NCBI GenBank assembly: GCA_029062075.1 | Contig: JAIDQW010000248.1 | Coordinates: forward strand, 1-8,610 | Source of the DNA: Paramuribaculum sp. | GTDB lineage: Bacteria > Bacteroidota > Bacteroidia > Bacteroidales > Muribaculaceae | Length of the DNA: 8,610 bases | Reading direction: 5' to 3' | Shown here: piece after piece, positions 1-6,155 of the stretch | Layout: every line of letters begins with the position of its first letter | Position numbering within the stretch: position 1 is the first letter of the stretch | Notes under the pieces: generated by a model | Databases searched by the model: none | Told to the model about the DNA's origin: nothing | The model's input: the letters and a program-made list of their open reading frames with translations, nothing else | Program-made: the position numbers and the translations under genes

Positions 1-1654
1 GTAGCGCAAATGCAGCCGTCTCATCAGCAGAGCCATCCGCACCGTTTCTCATGTCAATTCTTGAACGCAACATGAGATTTCTTATTCGAGTCATAGCCGG
101 TAATTCCACCGGGAGAACCGCAGGCTTTTGTATATTAAGCGCGGAGTATGCTTTAGCCGTGTCATCAAGGTCAAGCTGATAGAAAACACTCCGCTCATGA
201 TTCTTTGCGAGTAGTGACCAGTTACCTTTGCGAAAAGCTTCTCTCTGAGAGTAAAGTCTTTCAAGGTTAGCCATAGCTGAGATCTCGTCAGCTGAAATTT
301 TTCGAGCTGCTTTATAAAGTTCAGCCCCTTCCTTATATTCCGGCTCACTTATCATCCATCTTAGCATTTTACCGGCAACTTCGAGAGAGTCTGCAATAGG
401 GTATATCGGTGCTGCCTGTATATCTGATTGAGTGGAATCAACATCCAATCCTCGCTCGGTAGCCCATACCTTAAAGGGCATACCCATCCATTCGGTTGAA
501 AGGTCGGCAAGAGGACCGCGCATTGCATCGTTATAGCCATAAGGACGCAGTGCATATTTGGTATCCTCGACCGGAACAATGTCTAAACATACCCCGGAAG
601 GGAGCTCTAATGTCCAGTCATTTACCGGTACGCCGGTGATTACGTGGTTTGATGTAAGTGTCCAGGATGCCGGTACATTACTATTTTCTACCCATACATT
701 ATCATTTGCAGTTCCAAGTTTATAGCCCATATCTACGTTCTGCACAAACAGCGATGGATTAGCCTTGATTTTATTGTGCAGAATTTTACGCTGGTCAAGA
801 ACAAGATTTTGTAACGCAACAGTTGATGAAAGAAGCTCACGGGTAGTTCCGAAATGGTAAAAATCACCTCCGGGCAGCGGTAATATAGCTACTGTCAAGG
901 AATTGATTTCATCATCCTTTATCGCCGGATTAGTGCCGAGTGCTCTGCCAAAGTCGCTGTATAGGTCGTAGAATTTTATTTCATCCCCGCTCTTGGAGCG
1001 TTTCATCAGTAGTTGCACCGCCCTATCACTGAGGAGCCATATTCCTATATCCATGAGGAACAGATATTTATCCGAAAGCGATTCAAGTTCAGATATAGTG
1101 GGTTTCTGCAACATAAAGTCCAGTAGGGACGGGGTGTTTCGATCGCTGACAAACACCCCGTGGTGAGTAGCCAGTGCAGCATCCACCCACTGTCCGTAAC
1201 ACACTACATCTGCCTGAGGTATTTCCTGAAGCGGTGAGCAAGCTCTAATATATACGTCTCCGCTGGCAATGAGAGTTGTAAGGGAGTCCGGTGCTTTCTC
1301 CATTATCTTTTCAAACAGCGGTAGCTGCAGGGAGAGGAGATTCTGGCTCAACTTCTGCCCTCTTTTCCATCTGAAAACAGGAATTGGCGTAAAAATCTTA
1401 CCTTCGGGCGCATAAGCCGGTAATCGTCGGCTCTGTCCACCGGCATGGATAATAATCTGCTTACGCTTATCAAAGACGGGACTATTTTTCCACTGGTCAA
1501 TAATCCAAGTAGTTCCACCACCGGAACCGAGTTTACTACCGGGCGGGTCACACGAACAGAAGTAATTTATCGAATCAAGACTTTCGAGATTATTTATTCT
1601 CCCAACTGTGTCCGGCGGGAGTGAAAGAAGCTTAACGGTTGAGTCCTTTTTCAT
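1..1654 (-). CDS. fkp: Bifunctional L-fucokinase / fucose-1-phosphate guanylyltransferase, N-terminal part (3' end beyond window)
   Basis: The frame is open without a stop from the ATG at 1654 to the window edge, giving 551 residues. The sequence resembles Bacteroides Fkp (about 950 aa) throughout. Fkp phosphorylates L-fucose (C-terminal GHMP kinase half) and transfers GMP to make GDP-fucose (N-terminal half), in the cytoplasm, feeding fucosylated capsule and glycoprotein. Only the pyrophosphorylase half and the start of the linker region are visible. Conserved stretches seen are LGSGGGTTW at 42-50, the nucleotide-binding HAGGQSRRLPAYAPEGK at 70-86, ATHHGVFVSD around 162-171, MDIGIWLLSDR from 201 and LPLPGGDFYHFGT at 258-270. 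The start is chosen because no other Met is near, and it begins about five residues before the usual KLLSLP motif. The kinase half must lie left of the window, so an intact kinase is inferred. It is separated from the upstream tRNA by a terminator and has its own candidate promoter. Confidence 0.95.
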   Translation of the reverse strand, partial: MKKDSTVKLLSLPPDTVGRINNLESLDSINYFCSCDPPGSKLGSGGGTTWIIDQWKNSPVFDKRKQIIIHAGGQSRRLPAYAPEGKIFTPIPVFRWKRGQKLSQNLLSLQLPLFEKIMEKAPDSLTTLIASGDVYIRACSPLQEIPQADVVCYGQWVDAALATHHGVFVSDRNTPSLLDFMLQKPTISELESLSDKYLFLMDIGIWLLSDRAVQLLMKRSKSGDEIKFYDLYSDFGRALGTNPAIKDDEINSLTVAILPLPGGDFYHFGTTRELLSSTVALQNLVLDQRKILHNKIKANPSLFVQNVDMGYKLGTANDNVWVENSNVPASWTLTSNHVITGVPVNDWTLELPSGVCLDIVPVEDTKYALRPYGYNDAMRGPLADLSTEWMGMPFKVWATERGLDVDSTQSDIQAAPIYPIADSLEVAGKMLRWMISEPEYKEGAELYKAARKISADEISAMANLERLYSQREAFRKGNWSLLAKNHERSVFYQLDLDDTAKAYSALNIQKPAVLPVELPAMTRIRNLMLRSRIDMRNGADGSADETAAFAL

Positions 1655-1675
1655 TTCACTGATAATAATTATTCA

Positions 1676-1683
1676 CAAAAATA
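1676..1683 (-). promoter_or_regulatory. Candidate -7 box of the fkp promoter
   Basis: On the minus strand this reads TATTTTTG, an exact match to the Bacteroidetes -7 consensus TAnnTTTG. It lies 21 bp before the fkp ATG, so the leader would be about 15 nt. The -33 position falls in the T-tract of the tRNA terminator (TTTT instead of TTTG). A real TTTG at 1698-1701 is only 14 bp away, shorter than the usual ~20. The AT-rich context makes a chance match possible. Confidence 0.4.
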
Positions 1684-1703
1684 ATTATTCTGCTTGACAA
1701 AAG

Positions 1704-1739
1704 AAAAAAGCAGTTTGATTTTACAAAATCAAACTGCTT
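1704..1739 (-). terminator. Intrinsic terminator downstream of tRNA-Gln
   Basis: This is a perfect inverted repeat, with 15 complementary positions on each side (1725-1739 and 1708-1722) separated by 2 nt. Sterically that gives about 14 bp with a 4-nt loop. On the minus strand it is followed by six T residues (1709-1704). It begins 5 nt after the tRNA 3' end, as expected for a tRNA terminator. It is also the first strong terminator downstream of lpxA. Confidence 0.93.
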
Positions 1740-1743
1740 AGAG

Positions 1744-1814
1744 TTGCCTTGGAAAGATTCGAACTCTCACAGGCGGAACCAGAATCCGACGTGCTACCAT
1801 TACACCACAAGGCA
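1744..1814 (-). tRNA. tRNA-Gln (anticodon CUG)
   Basis: The 71-nt sequence folds as a cloverleaf. The acceptor stem is TGCCTTG / CAAGGCA, all seven pairs matched, with the U1-A72 pair typical of tRNA-Gln. The D arm is GTGT-AATGGTA-GCAC. The anticodon loop TTCTGGT gives anticodon CUG, and the T arm is GAGAG-TTCGAAT-CTTTC. The discriminator base is A and CCA is not encoded, so it must be added by CCA transferase. The anticodon stem TCGGA/TCCGC has a U-C mismatch at the 27-43 pair. It has its own promoter and terminator, and lies 116 bp downstream of lpxA. Confidence 0.95.
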
Positions 1815-1846
1815 ATCTTGGTGTGTCATCTTTCCGATAACGAGTG

Positions 1847-1878
1847 CAAAGTTAGTATGTTTAAACTAAACAGCCAAA
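1847..1878 (-). promoter_or_regulatory. Canonical Bacteroidetes promoter for tRNA-Gln
   Basis: The minus strand carries TTTG (1878-1875), 20 nt, then TAACTTTG (1854-1847), an exact match to both elements of the Bacteroidetes primary sigma factor consensus (-33 TTTG, -7 TAnnTTTG). Transcription would start near 1840, about 25 nt before the mature tRNA 5' end. This is the best promoter in the window. Confidence 0.8.
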
Positions 1879-1930
1879 CTTTTGAGCAATATTTTTTTGA
1901 TATTTTTATATTATACTGGCAGTATGCGAA

Positions 1931-2707
1931 TTACACATATCCTTTAATAATACCTCTCTTAGCATTTCTGACAAAGAGAATGATTTCGTCACGCTCTTTG
2001 GTAGCCGGGAGTTCCGCTTCAATGCGCTCTACGGCATCCGAGTTATTCAGTCCGCTCAGATAGAGATAACGATATATTTCCTGAATTTCTCTGATTGTCT
2101 CGCTTGAAAACCCTCTCCTTCTAAGACCGATTGAGTTAACTCCGGCGTAGGATATTGGTTCACGCGCAGCTTTTACAAAAGGAGGTATATCCTTATTGAC
2201 AAGAGCACCGCCCTGCACCATTACATGGGGACCGATGTGGCAGAACTGATGAACGAGAGTGCCACCGCCAATAACGGCATAATTGTCAACAACCACTTCA
2301 CCTGCGAGCTGGGTTGCATTACTCATAATAACATTATCTCCAACCACACAATCATGAGCCACGTGACAGTAAGCCATGATAAGACAGTTATTTCCCACAA
2401 CTGTTTTACCTTTAGCTGCTGTGCCACGGTTAACAGTGACGCATTCGCGAAGCACTGTGTTGTCACCTATAATCGCCACTGTGTCCTCTCCCTTGAATTT
2501 CAAATCCTGTGGAACAGCAGAAACCACCGCTCCGGGGAAGATCGTGCAATTTTTACCTATTCTGGCACCAGCCATAATAGTTACATTACTACCAATACGT
2601 GTGCCCGCACCTATCTCCACATTTTCCTCGATAGTTACGAAAGGATCGATAATCACACTTGGATCAATCTTGGCAGCGGGATGAATATAAGCAAGAGGTT
2701 GTTTCAT
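1931..2707 (-). CDS. lpxA: UDP-N-acetylglucosamine O-acyltransferase LpxA
   Basis: The 258-residue protein (E. coli LpxA has 262) catalyses the first step of lipid A synthesis: transfer of a 3-hydroxyacyl chain from ACP to the 3-OH of UDP-GlcNAc, in the cytoplasm as a trimer. Hexapeptide repeats of the left-handed beta-helix run from about residue 8 to 180. The catalytic His is H118 in HVAHDC (E. coli H125), and H153 in LVHQF matches E. coli H160. The conserved GVNSIGLRRRGFS (189-201) begins the C-terminal helical domain. G166 aligns with the chain-length ruler G173 of E. coli, which fits long acyl chains. The E. coli H144 position is Glu here (E137). The ATG lies 12 nt after the lpxC-fabZ stop, so it is the last gene of the lpxD-lpxC/fabZ-lpxA operon. 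No strong terminator follows before the tRNA. Confidence 0.97.
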   Translation of the reverse strand: MKQPLAYIHPAAKIDPSVIIDPFVTIEENVEIGAGTRIGSNVTIMAGARIGKNCTIFPGAVVSAVPQDLKFKGEDTVAIIGDNTVLRECVTVNRGTAAKGKTVVGNNCLIMAYCHVAHDCVVGDNVIMSNATQLAGEVVVDNYAVIGGGTLVHQFCHIGPHVMVQGGALVNKDIPPFVKAAREPISYAGVNSIGLRRRGFSSETIREIQEIYRYLYLSGLNNSDAVERIEAELPATKERDEIILFVRNAKRGIIKGYV

Positions 2708-2719
2708 AATACTGATTAA

Positions 2720-4102
2720 TTATTTGTTTTTAATTATCTGAGCCATGAATTCACACTCAGAAACAATTTTATCACCCACAAAGGCGTAACCTTTCATAAC
2801 CGCACAGCCTCTACGAAGCTCGGTCATGAATGAGATGTGGAAAATAAGTGTGTCTCCGGGCACAACCTTCTGGCGAAGCTTAACATTGTCAATCTTCATG
2901 AAGTAGGTTGAATATCTCTCCGGTTCATCCACAGTGCTGAGCACCAGGAGACCGCCGGTCTGCGCCATAGCTTCAATCTGCAGAACGCCAGGCAGAACCG
3001 GTTCCTGAGGGAAGTGACCCGGGAAGAACGGCTCGTTAGCGGTAATATTTTTCACACCAACAATATGGTTGGTACCTATTTCAATCACCTTGTCAATAAG
3101 GAGCATGGGATATCTGTGCGGGAGAAGCTCACGGATGCGGTTATTATCCATAATAGGCTCCTTGTTGGGGTCATAAACAGGTGCCTGAACATCCTGACGC
3201 TTGATTTCCTTACGGATTTTCTTAGCAAATGTAGTGTTGATGGAGTGACCGGGGCGAGTAGCGAGTACTTTACCTTTAAGAGGACGACCGATAAGAGCAA
3301 GATCTCCCATCACATCCATTAGTTTATGACGTGCCGGTTCATTGTCAGCCACCAGCGGTTTCTCCTGAATAAATCCAAATTCAGAAACATTTTTTCTCTG
3401 CACTCCCATCAGATCAGCAAGGCGATCCAGCTCAGCCTGTTCCATCGGAGAGTCATAAATGACAACTGCGTTATCAAGGTCTCCGCCTTTGATAAGATTA
3501 TTCTTTACCAGAGGTTCGATTTCGCGAACAAAAACGAATGTGCGGCTTGCGGCTATTTCTTTAGAAAAGTCATCAATCTTTTCCAAGGAAGCAAATTGAT
3601 TTGAAAGCACGGGTGATTTGAAGTCTATCATCACATCCACGCTGAAATCAGTGTCGGGAAGAACAACAATAGACGCTCCGGTTTCCGGATCGCGCACCTC
3701 AATTTTCTGCTTGACAATGTAAAAATCCTTGTCTGCGTTTTGCTCTTCAGTACCCACCTCATTGATTTTATCGCAAAATTCCTTAGCACTACCATCAAGA
3801 ATAGGCATTTCAGGACCATTGATTTTTATAAGGCAGTTGTCAATACCGGCAGCATATAGTGCAGCCATAGCATGCTCAATGGTGCTGATACTTACATCAC
3901 CTTTTGCAATAACTGTTCCTCTTGTTGTTGACTGAACATTTTCAGCGAGGGCATCAACAATTGGCTCACCTTCAATATCGGTTCTCTGGAACTTGTAGCC
4001 GTTATTAACAGGAGCCGGAGTAAACTCCGCTACAATATCTTTGCCGGTGTGCAATCCCTTGCCGCTGACAGTAAAGGGAGATGCGAGTGTTATCTGCTTC
4101 AT
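2720..4102 (-). CDS. lpxC-fabZ: Bifunctional LpxC deacetylase / FabZ dehydratase fusion
   Basis: This is a natural fusion of 460 residues. Residues 1 to about 300 are LpxC, the zinc-dependent UDP-3-O-acyl-GlcNAc deacetylase that commits the cell to lipid A. STIEHAMAALYAAGIDN carries E76 and zinc ligand H77, ARHKLMDVMGDL carries ligands H259 and D263, and RPGHSINTTFA carries H286. Residues about 320-460 are FabZ, 3-hydroxyacyl-ACP dehydratase of fatty acid elongation. LLPHRYPMLLIDKV opens it, and the hot-dog active site has H363 in FFPGHFP and E377 in IEAMAQTGG. The two parts are joined by a short charged linker (about 300-318). This fusion is standard in Bacteroidetes. I prefer the ATG at 4102; the frame also allows TTG at 4114, adding four residues. 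It starts 27 nt after the lpxD stop and ends 12 nt before lpxA, so co-transcription is very likely. Confidence 0.97.
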   Translation of the reverse strand: MKQITLASPFTVSGKGLHTGKDIVAEFTPAPVNNGYKFQRTDIEGEPIVDALAENVQSTTRGTVIAKGDVSISTIEHAMAALYAAGIDNCLIKINGPEMPILDGSAKEFCDKINEVGTEEQNADKDFYIVKQKIEVRDPETGASIVVLPDTDFSVDVMIDFKSPVLSNQFASLEKIDDFSKEIAASRTFVFVREIEPLVKNNLIKGGDLDNAVVIYDSPMEQAELDRLADLMGVQRKNVSEFGFIQEKPLVADNEPARHKLMDVMGDLALIGRPLKGKVLATRPGHSINTTFAKKIRKEIKRQDVQAPVYDPNKEPIMDNNRIRELLPHRYPMLLIDKVIEIGTNHIVGVKNITANEPFFPGHFPQEPVLPGVLQIEAMAQTGGLLVLSTVDEPERYSTYFMKIDNVKLRQKVVPGDTLIFHISFMTELRRGCAVMKGYAFVGDKIVSECEFMAQIIKNK

Positions 4103-4129
4103 ATTTGATTTCAATTATTTTCTATTCAA

Positions 4130-5161
4130 TTAGCCTTGTTTGTTCTTAATCTCTTTTTCAACCGCGCCAAGACGCTCGTTAATTCTCTGTATTCGTCTGA
4201 TATTCATAGTTTGAGCTGCAAATTCCGAAAAAGACATTGCGGGGGTTCCAATCAGACGTTCGCCATCAGGGATATTTTTATGTAGCCCGCTCTGTGCAGC
4301 AATCTCAACCCTGTCTCCTATGTGAATGTGACCTGCAAGTCCGACCTGTCCTCCAATCATACAATGAGTACCCACTTTGGTAGAACCGGCAACACCAGCC
4401 TGAGCAGCCATTACAGTATTGTCACCCACCTCACAGTTGTGAGCAATCTGGATAAGGTTATCAAGCTTGACACCGTGCCCTATTCTTGTAGCGCCCATCA
4501 TTGCACGATCAATAGTTGTATTAGCTCCTACTTCCACATTGTCTTCAATAACTACAATGCCAGTCTGAGGTATTTTCTGATAACCGCCGTCAACCGGTGC
4601 AAATCCGAATCCATCGGCACCTATAACAGCACCACTATGAATAATGCAGTTTTTACCGATCTTGCAGCCGCGATACACTTTTGCTCCCGCATATATAATG
4701 GAGTTCTCACCCACAACAACTGAATCTCCGATATATGCCTGCGGGTAAATCTGTGCACCGGATGAAATCACCGCACCCTTTCCAATGTAAGCGAATGCTC
4801 CGATATAGACATCTTCCGCCACTTTGGCATCCGGATGAATGAAAACAGGATTTTCAATACCTCGCTTAGGTGGGTTCATCATTTCATCAACCATAGTGAG
4901 CAATCTTGCCACTGTTGCATAAGGATCTTCAACCCTTATCAAAGTCGCGGACACCGGTTTATCTGGTGTAAAATCCTTGCTGACAAGCACTGCCGAGCTG
5001 CCGGTTGAATATATAAATTCGGTATATTTGGGATTTGCGAGAAATGATATAGCTCCGGGCTTACCATCGTCAATTTTTGCGAAAGTGCTTATTTTTACAT
5101 TTCCATCGCCTTCGACTGTGCCGTTAGCGAGTGCTGCTATCTGATTGGCTGAAAATTCCAT
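4130..5161 (-). CDS. lpxD: UDP-3-O-(3-hydroxyacyl)glucosamine N-acyltransferase LpxD
   Basis: The 343-residue protein (E. coli LpxD has 341) adds the second 3-hydroxyacyl chain, to the 2-amino group of UDP-3-O-acylglucosamine, the step after LpxC. Residues 1 to about 100 form the N-terminal uridine-binding domain (starting [19 protein letters not shown], with [11 protein letters not shown] at 36-46). Residues about 105-300 are hexapeptide repeats of a left-handed beta-helix, with the catalytic His at H241 in [10 protein letters not shown] (E. coli H239). GADGFGFAP (181-189) is a family signature. The C-terminal 30 residues are charged and helical, as usual. The ATG at 5161 gives the family-typical N-terminus. 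It is the first lpx gene here, 64 bp after the S1-domain gene, with a weak promoter-like box in that gap. Unlike lpxA it keeps the large N-terminal domain, which separates the two acyltransferases. Confidence 0.97.
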   Translation of the reverse strand: MEFSANQIAALANGTVEGDGNVKISTFAKIDDGKPGAISFLANPKYTEFIYSTGSSAVLVSKDFTPDKPVSATLIRVEDPYATVARLLTMVDEMMNPPKRGIENPVFIHPDAKVAEDVYIGAFAYIGKGAVISSGAQIYPQAYIGDSVVVGENSIIYAGAKVYRGCKIGKNCIIHSGAVIGADGFGFAPVDGGYQKIPQTGIVVIEDNVEVGANTTIDRAMMGATRIGHGVKLDNLIQIAHNCEVGDNTVMAAQAGVAGSTKVGTHCMIGGQVGLAGHIHIGDRVEIAAQSGLHKNIPDGERLIGTPAMSFSEFAAQTMNIRRIQRINERLGAVEKEIKNKQG

Positions 5162-5195
5162 TACTGAACTGATTTCAACTTATTACATAGTTTTG

Positions 5196-5203
5196 CAAAG
5201 GTC
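5196..5203 (-). promoter_or_regulatory. Possible -7 box before lpxD
   Basis: The minus strand reads GACCTTTG, one base from TAnnTTTG in the fixed positions (G for T). It lies 35 bp before the lpxD ATG and gives a leader of about 28 nt. No TTTG is present around -33. If it is not real, lpxD would be transcribed from the S1-domain gene upstream, since no terminator hairpin is visible in the 64-bp gap. Confidence 0.3.
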
Positions 5204-5225
5204 GTAAAAAAAATTCACATTCGGG

Positions 5226-6071
5226 TTATTTTCGTGCAAAAAGTAACCTCTTATCCTCTGAAACAGATATTTTTCCGTCTTTCAGAAGATGTCCAACAGC
5301 CTTTTTGAAATCCTTTTTGCTACACTTGAATGCATGCTTAATTTCTTCAGGTGAGCTTTTATCGCTAACAGCAAGGCGTCCCCCATTAGATTTTACAGCT
5401 TTGAATATCTTATCAGCCAAGGTGTTAGTTCGTACGTCAGCCCTTCCACCAAGCATAAGGTCAATTTTACCATCATGCCTCACCTGCTTGACATAAGCTT
5501 CGAGCTTGTCACCGATATTAATCTCAGAGAAAACTTCATCGTTATAGAGAATGCCAAAATGTCGGTTATCAACAATACATCTGTAGCCTACATCATTTTT
5601 GTCAAACACAAGTACACCGGCTTTTTGCCCTCTTACGTATTCCGGGATAACATTTCCAATAAATTTTTCAATTTTCGCCGAAGCCGCTACTCTACCGCTT
5701 GAATGGTCAAGGTATAAATATACAAGATACCGTCCGCCCTCTTTCATTCTTGATCTCTGCTCGCTGAAAGGTACCAGCAGATCTTTAGGAAGTCCCCAGT
5801 CAAGAAATGCTCCAACTTTAGTAACGGCAGCCACGTTTAGAAATGCAAATTCATCTACGTAAGCGTAAGGTGTTTCCGTGCTTGCAACCGGTCGGTCCTC
5901 GCTATCGGTGTAAACCACCACATCCACCTCATCGCCCGGAGCAAGCGGGGTTGAGATATAACGTTTAGGCAGAAGAATCTCTTTGCCGAAATCAGCTTCG
6001 AGATATGCTCCAAAATCAACGAGTCTGCTAACTTTCAGCTTATTTCTCTTTCCAAACTTTACCATATCCAT
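5226..6071 (-). CDS. S1-domain RNA-binding protein, CvfB/YitL-like
   Basis: The predicted protein has 281 residues. The N-terminal part has three consecutive S1/OB-like segments (about 4-65, 70-135 and 146-209). The first has VDFGAYLEADFGKEILLPKRY, the second VGAFLDWGLPKDLLVPFSEQ and the third a diverged copy ending in GKIDLMLGG. The last 65 residues look like a winged helix (LADKIFKAVKSNGG... KCSKKDFKKAVGHLLKDGKI). This architecture is that of CvfB-type proteins (conserved virulence factor B, often annotated as S1 RNA-binding or GntR-like). RNA binding is expected, but the cellular role in Bacteroidetes is not known to me. The start is either ATG 6071 or ATG 6065; MVKFGK at 6065 matches typical family starts equally well. 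A GTG at 6122 would run through the gdhA terminator and this gene's own promoter box, so it is rejected. It lies between gdhA and lpxD, all co-oriented. Confidence 0.88.
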   Translation of the reverse strand: MDMVKFGKRNKLKVSRLVDFGAYLEADFGKEILLPKRYISTPLAPGDEVDVVVYTDSEDRPVASTETPYAYVDEFAFLNVAAVTKVGAFLDWGLPKDLLVPFSEQRSRMKEGGRYLVYLYLDHSSGRVAASAKIEKFIGNVIPEYVRGQKAGVLVFDKNDVGYRCIVDNRHFGILYNDEVFSEINIGDKLEAYVKQVRHDGKIDLMLGGRADVRTNTLADKIFKAVKSNGGRLAVSDKSSPEEIKHAFKCSKKDFKKAVGHLLKDGKISVSEDKRLLFARK

Positions 6072-6082
6072 TTTATTTTTTG

Positions 6083-6090
6083 CAAAGATA
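6083..6090 (-). promoter_or_regulatory. Candidate -7 box for the S1-domain gene
   Basis: The minus strand reads TATCTTTG, an exact TAnnTTTG match, 11 bp before the ATG at 6071. Transcription would start around 6077, leaving a leader of only about 6 nt (12 nt for the ATG at 6065). No TTTG is found around -33, where the sequence belongs to the gdhA terminator hairpin. Confidence 0.5.
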
Positions 6091-6093
6091 TAC

Positions 6094-6128
6094 AAAAAAG
6101 GCGGTGTGACATCATGACACACCGCCTT
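6094..6128 (-). terminator. Intrinsic terminator of gdhA
   Basis: Perfect 11-bp GC-rich stem, AAGGCGGTGTG (minus strand 6128-6118) pairing with CACACCGCCTT (6108-6098), loop of 9 nt, followed by a T-run on the minus strand (6099-6094). It begins 28 bp after the gdhA stop. The promoter box of the next gene starts 3 bp beyond the T-run. Confidence 0.95.
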
Positions 6129-6155
6129 GTGTTAAAAATTCCTATAAGTCAGTTA

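Noticed and set aside
91..579. Short minus-strand frames at 91-348 and 361-579 (and 1348-1551)
   Set aside because: They are out of frame within fkp, whose own frame is continuous and strongly conserved.
1749..2063. Plus-strand open frame of 104 codons across the tRNA and the lpxA end
   Set aside because: It overlaps the tRNA-Gln gene, its promoter and lpxA on the opposite strand; no protein-like features.
2225..2719. Long plus-strand open frame (164 codons) opposite lpxA
   Set aside because: It is antisense to a fully conserved gene. Its composition (many His, Asn, Thr and Ser) is the shadow of repeated hexapeptide codons, and it has no recognisable motif.
4103..4114. TTG start at 4114 for lpxC-fabZ
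   Set aside because: An ATG four codons downstream at 4102 gives the family-typical MKQITL start, leaving 27 nt after lpxD.
6072..6122. GTG start at 6122 extending the S1-domain protein by 17 residues
   Set aside because: The extension would be encoded by the gdhA terminator hairpin and the candidate promoter box. It does not resemble S1-domain sequence, and family members begin at the MVKFGK-like motif.
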